A stretch of 64,000 bases of DNA from CAVTJL01 sp963735065 (GTDB lineage: Bacteria; Pseudomonadota; Alphaproteobacteria; Geminicoccales; Geminicoccaceae). The stretch is from NCBI GenBank assembly GCA_963735065.1, contig CAVTJL010000007.1, forward strand, positions 248,001 to 312,000, read 5' to 3'. Below, piece after piece: positions 54,466-63,540 of this stretch. How positions within the stretch are numbered: the stretch's first letter is position 1; each line of letters starts with the position of its first letter. The translations under genes were made by a program, and so were the position numbers. Under the pieces are notes generated by a model. The model was not told where the DNA came from. It saw only the letters and a list, made by a program, of their open reading frames with translations, and did not search any database.

Positions 54466-55248
54466 TCAGGCGGCCATGCGCCAGATGAGCGAGAGGATGT
54501 GCTCGCGCATCGCGACGAAGTCAGGCGAGGCCTTGATGGCGCGGATGTCCTGATCCTCGGGCCGGTTTGAGAAGGCGACCTCGACGCGCTCGACGATGCG
54601 CCCGGGACGTGGCGACATCACCACCACCTCGGTGCCGAGATAGACCGCCTCCTCGACGCTGTGGGTGATGAAGACGACGGTCATGCGCGTCCGCCGCCAG
54701 ACGGCGTGCAGCTCCTCCTGCATCTTTTCGCGGGTCAGCGCGTCGAGGGCGCCGAAGGGCTCGTCCATCAAGAGCAGCTCGGGATCATTGGCGAGCGCCC
54801 GGACGATCGCCAGACGCTGCTGCATGCCGCCCGAGAGCTCATAAGGATAGCGGTTGCGGAACTCGCTCAGGCCCACGACCTCGAGCAGCCGGTCGACCTT
54901 GCGCTCGCGCTCGGCCGAGTCCTGGCCCCGCACCATCGGCCCGAAGCCGGCGTTGCGCGCCACCGTCATCCAGGGAAAGAGCGCCGGCTGCTGGAAGACC
55001 ACGCCACGCTCCGGTCCGGGCCCGGTGATGGGCCTGCCGCGCAGGGCCGCCTCGCCCGAGGTGGGCCTGACGAAACCGGCGATGGTCTGGAGCAGCGTGG
55101 TCTTGCCGCAGCCCGAGGGCCCGACGATGCAGACGAACGACCCTTGCGCGAAGGTGAGGTCCACCTGGTCGAGCGCACGGATGAGCCCGTCGCTCGACGG
55201 ATAGGCGACGGAAAGCCCTTTGCAGGCGACGAAATCGGGCTCGGTCAT
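54466..55248 (-). CDS. NitT/TauT-type ABC transporter ATP-binding protein
   Basis: A 260-residue ABC ATPase of the nitrate/sulfonate/taurine importer class. Walker A is GPSGCGKTT, the signature is ELSGGMQQR, Walker B is LLLMDEPFGALD and the switch His is in VFITHSVEEAV. PITGPGPERGVVFQQPALFPWMTV is a hallmark of the SsuB/TauB/ThiZ group. It energises the two permeases encoded upstream; the binding protein gene lies 91 bases upstream in the same direction. A 252-base gap without genes separates it from the molybdenum hydroxylase gene. The imported compound could be the substrate of the downstream hydroxylase and amidase, but this is an inference. Confidence 0.92.
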   Translation of the reverse strand: MTEPDFVACKGLSVAYPSSDGLIRALDQVDLTFAQGSFVCIVGPSGCGKTTLLQTIAGFVRPTSGEAALRGRPITGPGPERGVVFQQPALFPWMTVARNAGFGPMVRGQDSAERERKVDRLLEVVGLSEFRNRYPYELSGGMQQRLAIVRALANDPELLLMDEPFGALDALTREKMQEELHAVWRRTRMTVVFITHSVEEAVYLGTEVVVMSPRPGRIVERVEVAFSNRPEDQDIRAIKASPDFVAMREHILSLIWRMAA

Positions 55249-55339
55249 GGCGTACCGCCGCTAGCCGCCGGGCGATGCGACGCCCGCCCGGCGCCCTTTC
55301 GGGCACCGGGTGGCAGGGCACCGCCCGATCATGGATGCC

Positions 55340-56410
55340 TCAGGACTTGGCGACCTTGGCCAGAAGGCTCGTGTCGATGCCCTTCTCGAAGGTGGCGAGG
55401 TCGGGCGCCTTCCTGATGCTCTTCTGCTCGACCAGGAAGTCCGCCGTGGTCTTGAGGACGTGGGCGAACTTGCCGGGCTTGCCGGGCTTGCCCAGCCACT
55501 CCGGGCCCAGCTGGTCCTTCAGCGACACGAAGTCATACTCCTTCATGTCGTGCAGCGCCGTCTCGGTGCTGACGCCGGCCGCCTCGCCGACGATCTTGGC
55601 CGCGTCCTCGGGCTTGCTCTTCCACAAGGCCAGCGCCTTGCCGTAGGCGGCAATGAGCCCCATCGCCGCCTCGGGGTAGTCCTTGATGAAGGCGTTGCTG
55701 GCAACGATCAGGTCGCCGATGACGTAGCCCGCGGCGTCCAGCTCCTTGTAGGTCGAGTAGATCTCGCCGCCGTCCTCGAGCATCTTGGCCTTGGCCGGGC
55801 TCCACACATAGGCGGCCTGGATGTCGCCGCGCTTCCAGGCGGCGACCTCGGCGTCGGGCTTCATGTCGAGCACGTTGACGTCGCTCTGCGTCAGGCCGTG
55901 CAGCTTGAGGAAGCCCAAGAGGCGGAAATGCGAGGTCGAGCCGAACGGCGTCGCCACCGACTTGCCCTTGAGATCCTCAGGCTTCTTGATGTTGGCCGAC
56001 TTCTTGACGACCATGTCCTCGGCCGGGCCGATATTGTCGACCATGGCGATGATCTTGTAGCCGATGCCCTGGCTGAGGCCGGCGGCGCTGGGCGAGGAGC
56101 CGAGGCCGAAGGCGACGTCGAGGCTGCCGGCCGCCATCGCGGCGTTGACCTCGGCACCGCTGCCCACCTCGCTCCACTGGATGGGCGCCCCGCTCATCTG
56201 CTCGAACCAGCCCTGGGCCTTGCCGATCATGGTGGGCTTGGTCTCGACGAAGAAGGAGGCCCGGATGCTCTCCGGCGCCTTGTCGGCGGCACGCGCCGGG
56301 CGCCAGCCGCTCCCGGCCAGCACCGAGCCGCCCAGGGCGGCCATGCCCGCCGTGCCGAGGAGGCCACGACGGCTGAGGCCGCCCGTCTTCTCGCTCCTGT
56401 CATCCCGCAT
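55340..56410 (-). CDS. NitT/TauT-type ABC substrate-binding protein
   Basis: A 356-residue type II periplasmic binding protein of the NMT1/SsuA group. The leader has SRRGLLGTAGMAALGG with a twin-arginine, suggesting Tat export, then the cleavage region ARAADK. Mature motifs are ESIRASFFVETKPTMIGKAQGWFEQ, GSLDVAFGLGSSPSAAGLSQG and LKGKSVATPFGSTSHFRLLGFLKLHGL, all typical for taurine, sulfonate and nitrate binders, and AAYVWSPAKAKMLEDGG. The full importer is present: two permeases upstream, ATPase downstream. The ligand is unknown; sulfonates, nitrate or an aromatic amide are possible. Confidence 0.92.
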   Translation of the reverse strand: MRDDRSEKTGGLSRRGLLGTAGMAALGGSVLAGSGWRPARAADKAPESIRASFFVETKPTMIGKAQGWFEQMSGAPIQWSEVGSGAEVNAAMAAGSLDVAFGLGSSPSAAGLSQGIGYKIIAMVDNIGPAEDMVVKKSANIKKPEDLKGKSVATPFGSTSHFRLLGFLKLHGLTQSDVNVLDMKPDAEVAAWKRGDIQAAYVWSPAKAKMLEDGGEIYSTYKELDAAGYVIGDLIVASNAFIKDYPEAAMGLIAAYGKALALWKSKPEDAAKIVGEAAGVSTETALHDMKEYDFVSLKDQLGPEWLGKPGKPGKFAHVLKTTADFLVEQKSIRKAPDLATFEKGIDTSLLAKVAKS

Positions 56411-56485
56411 CGAGGCTCTCCTTCTTGTCGTGAGGCGCCGGCTTCCTCTGCCGGAGCGGGGCTGGTGAACGCGACCCGAGGGCCA

Positions 56486-57352
56486 TCATACCTTCCCTGC
56501 CCAATGGACCACACGTCGCTCGATCGCAAGCAGCAGGCGGTCCAGGAGCAGGCCCATCAGGCCGATGATGATGATGCCGACGAAGACGTAGTCGGAACGG
56601 AGAAAGCGGCCGGCATCGAGGATCATCCAGCCGATGCCGGTGCTGCCGGCGATGATCTCGGCGGCGATGAGCGTGGCGTAGACGATGCCGATCGCCAGCC
56701 TGGCGCCGGTGAAGATGTCGGGCAGCGCCGAGGGGAAGACGACGTAGCGGAAGATCTGCCAGTCGCTGGCCCCCAGCGTCAGCGCCGCCTGCACCCGCTG
56801 CAGGGAGGTGCTGCGCACCCCGTCCCTGGCCGCCACCGCCGCCACCGGCAGGGCGGTGAGGAAGAGAAGAATGATCTTCGAGGTCTCGCCGATGCCGAAC
56901 CAGACGATCAGCAGCACGAGGTAGGCGAGCTGCGGCAGGGGCCGGAGGAACTCGATGAAGGGGCTGGCCAGCGCCTCGATGCGCCGGTTGCAGCCCATCG
57001 CCAGACCCAGCGCCACGCCCACCACGGCACCGGTGGCAAAGCCGCCCAGCACCCGCTCCATGCTGTAGAGGATGTGCTCCCACAGCGGCCGGCTCTTGTA
57101 GCCGTTGATGACGAGGTCGAGGAAGCCGTCCCACAGGAGGGCCGGGCTCGGGAGGAAAAGGTCGCTGACCCAGCCGGTGCTGGTGACGACCGCCCAGACG
57201 ATGACGATCAGCGCGAAGCTGATGAAGCCCATCGCCCGTGGGCCCATGGCGTCGAGGCGGCTTGCGGCCGAGCGGCGGGGCGGCGTCAGCGTCGCCGCCT
57301 CGATGTCGTGGGTGCCGTCCTGGCCGGTCTCGAGCGTGCGCGTGCGGGCCAT
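56486..57352 (-). CDS. NitT/TauT-type ABC transporter permease, second
   Basis: A 288-residue BPD_transp_1 permease with an extra ~40-residue hydrophilic N-terminus. Six spans are visible, with the EAA coupling region reading ALTLGASDWQIFRYVVFPSALPDIFTGARLAIG, very similar to SsuC/TauC. The end is RLLLAIERRVVHWAGK. ATG at 57352 starts 5 bases after the first permease ends. Having two different permeases in one operon suggests a heterodimeric channel rather than the usual TauC-type homodimer. The 75-base gap to the binding protein gene contains no other gene. Confidence 0.9.
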   Translation of the reverse strand: MARTRTLETGQDGTHDIEAATLTPPRRSAASRLDAMGPRAMGFISFALIVIVWAVVTSTGWVSDLFLPSPALLWDGFLDLVINGYKSRPLWEHILYSMERVLGGFATGAVVGVALGLAMGCNRRIEALASPFIEFLRPLPQLAYLVLLIVWFGIGETSKIILLFLTALPVAAVAARDGVRSTSLQRVQAALTLGASDWQIFRYVVFPSALPDIFTGARLAIGIVYATLIAAEIIAGSTGIGWMILDAGRFLRSDYVFVGIIIIGLMGLLLDRLLLAIERRVVHWAGKV

Positions 57353-57357
57353 CGCGC

Positions 57358-58206
57358 TCAGCCCACCCCGCGCCAGTGAACGAGCCGGCGGTCGATCATC
57401 AAGACGATGCGGTTCAGCAGCATGCCCAGGATGCCGAGCAGGATGATGCCCAGCATGATGATGTCGTTCCGCAGGAACTGGCTCGCCGAGAAGACCATCC
57501 AGCCGAGCCCGTCGGTGGCCGCCATCAGCTCGGCCGCCACCACGGTCGAGAAGGCGGCGGCGAGCGCGATCCTGACGCCGGTGAGGATCATCGGCAGCGC
57601 CGAGGGCAGGACGACATAGACAAAGATCTGACGCTCGCTGGCGCCCAGCGTGCGTGCCGCCTGGACGAGCTGGGTGCGCGTCAGCCTGACGCCCGCCATG
57701 GCAGCGCTGACCAGGATCGGGAAGGCCGTGAGATAGAGAAGCGCTATCTTCGAGGCATTGCCGGTGCCGAGCCAGAGGATCAGGAGGATCAAGTAAGAGA
57801 GCGGCGGCAGCGGCCGCATGAACTGGATGAGGTAGTCCAAGGAGCCGGCCAAGAGCCGGCTGCGCCCCATCGCGAGCCCCAGGGGGATGCCGGTGAGGCA
57901 GGCGAGGAGGAAGCCCGCGAGGCAGCGATAGAGGGTCGAGCCGATGTCCTGCCAGAGCGTCGTGCCGCGATAGCCCTTCTGGAGGATCTGCACGAGCGCC
58001 TCGACGACCGACAGCGGGCCCGGCAGCAGGTCGGGCGAGACGAGATCGAGGCGGTTGACGAGCACCCAGAGGACGAGAACGCCGACCACCGCCATGGGCC
58101 CGAGCCACGGATCGATGCCGCGCCCTCCCGCGGCGTCCGCCCGCGCCTTGGGCGCCAGCATCTGGGCCCAGGCCTGGGCGCGGTCGCGGGTGGGGGCGGC
58201 CTTCAT
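57358..58206 (-). CDS. NitT/TauT-type ABC transporter permease, first
   Basis: A 282-residue BPD_transp_1 permease. The N-terminus is charged (MKAAPTRDRAQAWAQ), then six hydrophobic spans, with the coupling region TLGASERQIFVYVVLPSALPMILTGVRIAL. It is clearly paralogous to the second permease (both have SALP, GASxxQIF and a C-terminal RR(L/V)VHW). ATG at 58206 is selected because it follows a GCGGCGGG region and precedes the first span by ~35 residues. It is first in the importer operon; the promoter should lie in the ~400 bases before the divergent alpha/beta hydrolase gene. Confidence 0.9.
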   Translation of the reverse strand: MKAAPTRDRAQAWAQMLAPKARADAAGGRGIDPWLGPMAVVGVLVLWVLVNRLDLVSPDLLPGPLSVVEALVQILQKGYRGTTLWQDIGSTLYRCLAGFLLACLTGIPLGLAMGRSRLLAGSLDYLIQFMRPLPPLSYLILLILWLGTGNASKIALLYLTAFPILVSAAMAGVRLTRTQLVQAARTLGASERQIFVYVVLPSALPMILTGVRIALAAAFSTVVAAELMAATDGLGWMVFSASQFLRNDIIMLGIILLGILGMLLNRIVLMIDRRLVHWRGVG

Positions 58207-58604
58207 CCCGCCGCAGGCTCCATCGCGAGGCGGCAGGCGGGATGCCCATCTCGTGGGCAGATCCGCGTCGTATCGAGGCCGGGCCTCGGGATCGTCGGGC
58301 GATGCGGCATCGGCGCTCCCGGCAGAACAGCACGGCGGGGCGCTCGCCGGCGGGCTCCCTCTCTCGCCCACCCTCGCGCCACACCCGTCACCCAGACAAC
58401 AGCAAGTCGCATGCCATGTCCTGCCCTTTTTGCAGGCAAGCGCCCTCGCCCGCCGGCCCGGCCGGCGCAGGGTTTGCCAAGCGGCGCTGCATCATCCACA
58501 ACCGGGCGGCCGCGGCCAGCCCGTTCGCGCTTGCGGGCGCGGCGGCCCTCGGTCCCTTGGCCATGATTCCGCTTGCGGTCCGCGACAGAAGAGGGTCGAA
58601 CGTC

Positions 58605-59509
58605 ATGCCCATCGCCAAGGCAAACGGGATCGCCATCGCGTATGAGTGCCTCGGCGCCGCCGCGGCCGAGCCCGTGCTGCTGATCGCCGGCCTGGGCGTG
58701 CAGATGATCCGCTGGACCCTGCCGTTCTGCGAGATCCTGGCGGCGCAGGGCTTCCGCGTGATCCGGCTCGACAATCGCGACGTCGGGCTTTCCACCCATC
58801 TCGACGGCGCGCCGATACCCGACGTCGCCCGCGTCGCCGAGGCCGTCATGCGCGGCGAGCAGCCCGACGTCCCCTACACCCTCCAGGACATGGCCGACGA
58901 CGCGGTCGGGCTTCTCGATGCGCTTGCGATCGAGCGCGCGCATGTCGTCGGACGGTCGATGGGCGGCATGATCGCCATGCTGGCGGCAAGCCGGCACCCG
59001 AGCCGGGTCCTCTCGCTCACCGCCATCATGTCGACCACCGGCAACCGCGCCCTGCCGCCGGCCACGCCCGAGGCGCTGGCGGCGCTGATGCGCGCCTCGC
59101 CCGAACCCCAAGGACGGACCGAGCGGGCTTCCTCGACCATGCCGTCGGCGTGGCGAAGGCCCTGGCCGGGCGCGGCCACCCGCTCGACGAGGCGGCTGCG
59201 CGCGAGCGGGCCCTGGCCGAGCTCGAGCGCGCCTACGATCCCGCCGGCTTCGCCCGCCAGCTCGCGGCCGTGGTGGCCGGCGGTGACCTGCGGCCACGGC
59301 TGGCTGCGATCGAGGCCCCGACCCTGGTCGTGCACGGCTCCGACGATCCGCTCATCCCCCTGGCGGCGGGCCGGGACATCGCGGCCACCATACCCGGCGC
59401 GGAGCTCCTCGTGCTCGACGGCATGGGCCACGACTTCCCGGCCGCCTTGTACGAGACCGTGGCCGACGCCATCGCCAGGAACGCCCGCCGCGCGGCGCGG
59501 CCGGGCTGA
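58605..59509 (+). pseudogene. Alpha/beta hydrolase, frameshifted
   Basis: Two frames together encode one alpha/beta hydrolase. The first frame from ATG 58605 holds the oxyanion region EPVLLIAGLGVQMIRW, the DNRDVGLS loop and the nucleophile elbow VVGRSMGGMIAML, then runs to about RASPEP. Near 59103-59114, in the run GAACCCCAAGG, the reading must change by one base to continue as RTDRAGFLDHAVGVAKALAG, with the catalytic Asp in VHGSDDPLIP and His in DGMGHDFP, ending at 59509. It is thus either a gene inactivated by a 1-base loss in a C/A run or a sequencing error. Homologues act as esterases or in aromatic-ring cleavage; the exact role is unknown. Confidence 0.8.
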
Positions 59510-59888
59510 GCAGGAGACGGCAGCGCCCAACCGCTCCTTCGAGCTCAGCGCTCGGCGGGCACGATCACGGCGTCGATCCGCCGCCCCCCGATCAGCGCCT
59601 TCATGCCATACTCGTCAGATAGGGGCCCCGAGCCCTCGACCAGATCCTTCCCCAAGCCGGAGGAAAGAACCTCACCCGCGCCGTCATGGTAACGGCGAGG
59701 CCGCCCAGATCGTCCCCCTGAGGCTCGATCTCGCCCCTTGCGCAGGCTCAAGCCGACCTCGATGTCGAGCCCCCTACCGCGTGGCAGATGGCGGCGCCGG
59801 AGGCCGCACAGGGTGCTGGGCTCCTCTTCAATTCCAATCCTCGCCACCTACGTCGATCCGTGCGCACCCCTCGCGACGGGCTGGAGGC
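59510..59888. other. Intergenic region between the frameshifted hydrolase and the response regulator
   Basis: 379 bases without a recognisable gene. A 100-codon minus-strand frame (59545-59847) whose last 25 residues (DEYGMKALIGGRRIDAVIVP) look protein-like could be the tail of a lost gene; the rest has shadow-like composition. The promoter of the two-component operon should lie here, but I see no clear -35/-10 pair. Confidence 0.4.
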
Positions 59889-60566
59889 ATGAAGATCCTT
59901 CTGATCGAGGACGATTCTGCGACCGCGGCCTACATCGAAGGCGGCCTGAAGGAGCATGGGCACGTGGTCGATCGCGCCACCGACGGACGCGATGGCCTGT
60001 TCCTCGCGACCGCCGATCCCTACGATGTCCTGATCGTCGACCGGATGCTCCCTCAGCTCGATGGCCTCGCCGTGATCGGCACGCTGCGGGCGGTGGGCAA
60101 GACGACGCCGGTGCTCATCCTCAGCGCCCTGGACGAGGTCGACGAGCGGATCCGCGGGCTGCGCGCGGGTGGTGACGACTACATGACCAAGCCCTTCGCC
60201 TTCGGCGAGCTGCTGGCCCGGGTCGAGGCGCTCCTCCGCCGGGCCTCGCCCGTGCAGGCCGAGACGGTCCTGCGCGTCGCGGACCTGGAGATGGACGTGA
60301 GCACGCGCTCCGTCCGGCGCGACGGTCGATCGATCGCGCTGCAGCCTCAGGAGTTCCGCCTGCTCGAGTTCTTGATGCGCCACGCGGGCAAGGTGGTGTC
60401 GCGGACGATGCTCTTCGAGCACGTTTGGGACTACCACTTCGACCCGCGCACCAATGTCATCGAGGTGCAGATCGGTCGCCTCAGAAAGAAGATCGATCGC
60501 GGCTTCGAGCGCCCCCTGCTCCAAACCATCCGAGGCGCGGGCTACAGCCTTCGTGAAGCCGATTAG
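59889..60566 (+). CDS. OmpR/PhoB-family response regulator
   Basis: A 225-residue response regulator. The receiver has the acidic pocket LLIEDD, phosphoacceptor Asp51 in LIVDRMLP, Thr/Ser in LILSALDE and Lys in YMTKPFAFGE. The C-terminal winged helix contains LQPQEFRLLEFLMRHAGKVVSRTMLFEHVW and the recognition helix DPRTNVIEVQIGRLRKK, typical of OmpR family members such as QseB/CpxR-like proteins. The ATG has GGAGGC upstream. The gene overlaps the kinase start by 14 bases, so they are co-translated. The likely target is the downstream COG4705-like/PepSY operon. Confidence 0.93.
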   Translation: MKILLIEDDSATAAYIEGGLKEHGHVVDRATDGRDGLFLATADPYDVLIVDRMLPQLDGLAVIGTLRAVGKTTPVLILSALDEVDERIRGLRAGGDDYMTKPFAFGELLARVEALLRRASPVQAETVLRVADLEMDVSTRSVRRDGRSIALQPQEFRLLEFLMRHAGKVVSRTMLFEHVWDYHFDPRTNVIEVQIGRLRKKIDRGFERPLLQTIRGAGYSLREAD

Positions 60567-61944
60567 GTTTCATCGCACCGCGCTCTTTCGGCTGGCGCTC
60601 ACCTACGTCGTCCTGTTCAGCGGCTCGAGCCTCGTCCTCTTGGCCTTTATCTACTGGGCGACCAGCACCTACGTCGCGCGGCAGACGGACGATATCATCA
60701 CGAGCGATCTGACCAGCATCGCCGCGCAATTTCGCGAGGGGGGCACGAGCGCGGTCGAACGGGCGATCGCCCAGCGGCTGAGCCAGGACTGGCAGGCGGA
60801 CCGCGTCTACCTGCTGGCCGACGCCGGCTACCACCGCCTCGCCGGGAACGTGGCGCGCTGGCCGGAGGCGAGACCCGGCGCGGACGGCTGGCTCTCATTC
60901 CCACTGGTCGGCGCCAACAGCGACCCGGCGGAACCGGATCGCGTCAGGGCCAAGCTCGTCGACCTCGCGAACGGGCAGCATCTCCTGGTCGGCCGCGATA
61001 CCTACGGCCGGATCGAGTTCAGTGAGATGATCTGGCGATTCATGACCTGGGGCTCGCTCTTGACCGTCGGTCTCGGCCTCGCCGGCGGGCTGGTCATGAG
61101 CCTGGGCATCGTCCGCCGCATCGAGAGCATCAACCGGGTCAGCCGGGACATCATGAGTGGCGAGCTGTCCCGCCGCATCCCCTCTTGGGACACGGACGAC
61201 GAGTTCGATCGGTTGGCCGGCAACCTGAATGCGATGCTGGACCGGATCGAGACGCTGATGGCGACCGTCCGCGGAATCTCCGACGACATCGCCCACGACC
61301 TGCGCACGCCGCTCTCGCGCCTGCGCATCAGCCTCGAGGCCGCTCGGTCCAGGCCTCGGGCCGGAGCCGACTACGACGCCTGGATTGACGGCATGATCGC
61401 TGGCGTCGACGAGATCCTCGCGACCTTCGGCGCCATGCTCCAGATCGCGGAGATCCAGGCGCATCGACCGCGCCAGGGCTTCGTCGGCGTGGACCTCGCC
61501 AAGATCGTCACCGACACCGGGGAAATGTACGAAGCGGTCGCCGCGGAGCGGGGCCAGCGCCTCGAGGCGCTCGTGACGCCAGTGGAGCCGATCCTTGGCG
61601 ATCGCGATCTCCTGTTTCGCGCGCTCGCCAATCTGGTCGACAACGCAATCAAATATACCCCCGTCGGCGGTCACGTCTGGATCAGGTTGGGCCCTGGCCA
61701 GCACGGCCCTGAGATCGTCGTCGCGGACAGCGGCCCTGGCATCCCCGCCGAGGCAAGGCAGCAGGTCTTCCGGCGCCTGTTCCGGCTCGAAGCCAGCCGC
61801 ACCACGCCGGGCAGCGGACTGGGCCTGAGCCTGGTCGCGGCCGTCGCCCAGCTTCACGGCATCGCTGTCAGCCTCGAGGACAATCATCCCGGGCTGAAGG
61901 TCGTCCTCGCGTTCGGTCGGGCGTCCGGCGCGCCCGGTCCCTAG
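60553..61944 (+). CDS. Two-component sensor histidine kinase (HisKA/HAMP)
   Basis: A 463-residue sensor kinase, starting from a GTG that overlaps the response regulator gene by 14 bases. TM1 is about 12-33 and TM2 about 155-178, with a ~120-residue periplasmic sensor between. HAMP follows (RRIESINRVSRDIMSGELSRRIP), then the HisKA phosphoacceptor His248 in DDIAHDLRTPLSRLR and the ATPase with NLVDNAIKYTP, VADSGPGIP and GSGLGLSLV, all intact. It should phosphorylate the OmpR-type partner. The EnvZ/PmrB-like periplasmic region is not recognised; the signal may be cationic peptides, metals or envelope change. Confidence 0.92.
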   Translation: MKPIRFHRTALFRLALTYVVLFSGSSLVLLAFIYWATSTYVARQTDDIITSDLTSIAAQFREGGTSAVERAIAQRLSQDWQADRVYLLADAGYHRLAGNVARWPEARPGADGWLSFPLVGANSDPAEPDRVRAKLVDLANGQHLLVGRDTYGRIEFSEMIWRFMTWGSLLTVGLGLAGGLVMSLGIVRRIESINRVSRDIMSGELSRRIPSWDTDDEFDRLAGNLNAMLDRIETLMATVRGISDDIAHDLRTPLSRLRISLEAARSRPRAGADYDAWIDGMIAGVDEILATFGAMLQIAEIQAHRPRQGFVGVDLAKIVTDTGEMYEAVAAERGQRLEALVTPVEPILGDRDLLFRALANLVDNAIKYTPVGGHVWIRLGPGQHGPEIVVADSGPGIPAEARQQVFRRLFRLEASRTTPGSGLGLSLVAAVAQLHGIAVSLEDNHPGLKVVLAFGRASGAPGP

Positions 61945-62000
61945 CGGATAAGCAGCCCGCCGTCGCCGCCGTGCGCACGGGCCGGCGCGAGCGTGACATA

Positions 62001-62014
62001 CAGTTCATCAACTG
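62001..62014. promoter_or_regulatory. Small inverted repeat upstream of the COG4705-like gene
   Basis: CAGTT-CATC-AACTG is a perfect 5+5 inverted repeat, 90 bases before the start of the membrane protein gene and 57 bases after the kinase stop. It could be an operator for the adjacent response regulator or part of a short RNA structure. Weak evidence by itself. Confidence 0.3.
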
Positions 62015-62103
62015 GCCCTGATCCGGTTAGGAGGGCGCCCCTACGCTCCCGCTCGCCTTGCGGCACCAACGCGAGATCACCACGGCGAGCGGAGAAGCCC
62101 TCG

Positions 62104-62892
62104 ATGAGCCAACCTCACACTGCCGGCGCACAAGCAGCCATGAGCAAAGTGCCCGAAGTCACATTGTATTTCTGGATCATCAAGATATTGGCAACGACCG
62201 TCGGCGAGACCGCCGCCGACTTCCTCAACGTCAATCTTCACTTTGGCCTGACCGGAACGTCCATAGCGATGTCCGTCCTCCTGGCGATCGCCCTCGTCAG
62301 GCAGATCCTCTACGGACGCTATGTTCCCTGGTCATACTGGCTGACGGTGGTTCTCATCAGTGTCGTCGGCACCCTGATCACCGACAACCTGGTCGACAAT
62401 CTGGGCGTCAGCCTCCAGACGACGACTGTGGTCTTTGCACTGGCGCTCGCGGCAACCTTCGCGCTCTGGCACGCGTCCGAGCACACGCTTTCCATCCACA
62501 GCATCTACACGCTGAGGCGAGAGCTGTTCTATTGGGCAGCCATCCTGTTCACGTTCGCGCTCGGCACTGCCGCTGGAGACCTCGCTGCCGAGGGATTGGC
62601 GCTGGGCTACGGGCAGTCATTGCTCATCTTCGGCGGCATGATCGCTCTGACCACGGGCGCCTACTACCTCTTGAATGCCAACGCCGTCCTCTGCTTCTGG
62701 ATCGCCTATGTGCTCACGCGCCCGCTTGGAGCGTCTCTGGGCGATCTGCTGTCGCAGCCTGCCAAGGTGGGCGGGCTCGATCTCGGCACCGTCGTGACCA
62801 GTGCCGTCTTCCTGGGTGCGATCGTCACGCTGGTGATCTTCCTGTCGATAACGCGCAAGGACGCCCTGGCGCCGGTGCAGGCGGAAGACTGA
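62104..62892 (+). CDS. COG4705-like polytopic membrane protein with fourfold internal repeat
   Basis: A 262-residue inner-membrane protein resembling the uncharacterised COG4705 group. A short N-terminus (KVPEVTLYFWIIKIL) precedes about eight spans. The same motif, (F/Y)W followed by ~10 residues and then G-x4-D, occurs four times: FWIIKILATTVGETAAD, YWLTVVLISVVGTLITD, YWAAILFTFALGTAAGD and FWIAYVLTRPLGASLGD. This suggests four homologous two-helix units, each with a buried acidic residue. The function is unknown; a transporter or channel is possible. It follows the two-component pair and precedes a PepSY protein, so it may be a signal-controlled envelope module. ATG start, no strong ribosome site. 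Confidence 0.78.
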   Translation: MSQPHTAGAQAAMSKVPEVTLYFWIIKILATTVGETAADFLNVNLHFGLTGTSIAMSVLLAIALVRQILYGRYVPWSYWLTVVLISVVGTLITDNLVDNLGVSLQTTTVVFALALAATFALWHASEHTLSIHSIYTLRRELFYWAAILFTFALGTAAGDLAAEGLALGYGQSLLIFGGMIALTTGAYYLLNANAVLCFWIAYVLTRPLGASLGDLLSQPAKVGGLDLGTVVTSAVFLGAIVTLVIFLSITRKDALAPVQAED

Positions 62893-63100
62893 GCCCAGCG
62901 CACGGCTGCGCCGTCGAGCGCGGCCCCGCCCCATGGCGGCAGCACGTCCTGCCGCCTGGGTCGGCCGTCGGGCGTCATGCGGCCCGAACGTGGCAGGAAA
63001 TTAACGAGCCGGTGCAGCTCTGGTTAGCGGCGGGCGCTCATCGTCCGCCCATCCAGCCGGCAATGCCCGGCAAGCATCGAGCACCGAGAGGAGAGAACGC

Positions 63101-63466
63101 ATGATCAGAACGAAGGCGATCCCAGCGGCGCTGGCGGCCGTCGCGATCGTAGGCGCCCTGCCCGCCTTCGCCGCCGAGCATGGGGCCCAGGCCGAGACCG
63201 CTGCCCTGCAGAAAGCGAAGGTCAGCCTGACCGATGCCATCCGGGTGGCCGAGCAGCAGGTCAATGGCAAGGCCGTCGACGCCGGCGCGGAAAGCCACAA
63301 AGGCAGCCTCCGCTACGAGGTGGAGGTCCTGAATGGCGGCTCGATCCGAAAGGTGACCGTGGACGGGCAATCCGGCCAGGTCGTGGCCACCAGCGCCGAC
63401 CAGACGCACGAGCAGGAGAACGGCGTGGAACAGGAGCAGCAGAGCGATCTCGATCAGGAGGATTGA
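63101..63466 (+). CDS. PepSY domain periplasmic protein
   Basis: A 121-residue protein with a signal peptide (MIRTKAIPAALAAVAIVGALPAFA) and one PepSY domain: VSLTDAIRVAEQQVNGKAVDA, then RYEVEVLNGGSIRKVTVDGQSGQVV, the usual beta-hairpin. The acidic, Glu/Gln-rich tail (QEQQSDLDQED) may bind metal or a basic peptide. PepSY proteins inhibit peptidases or modulate envelope enzymes and often sit next to two-component systems and membrane proteins, as here. The start has GAGAGGAGAG upstream, a strong site. Confidence 0.9.
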   Translation: MIRTKAIPAALAAVAIVGALPAFAAEHGAQAETAALQKAKVSLTDAIRVAEQQVNGKAVDAGAESHKGSLRYEVEVLNGGSIRKVTVDGQSGQVVATSADQTHEQENGVEQEQQSDLDQED

Positions 63467-63540
63467 GAAGGGGCTCTTCACTGGCCCTCGCGGCGGTGGT
63501 CGCGAGGGCCGCTTCCTGATCTGCCGACACAGGAGAACTC

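Noticed and set aside
56486..58384. One 632-residue double permease.
   Set aside because: The first half is out of frame relative to the real first permease; two separate genes with ATGs at 58206 and 57352 give two normal 6-TM proteins.
58242..60566. Apparent giant fusion of an alpha/beta hydrolase with the response regulator.
   Set aside because: The middle (about 59110-59888) is out-of-frame hydrolase sequence and intergenic DNA that happens to lack stops; the regulator has its own ATG and ribosome site at 59889.
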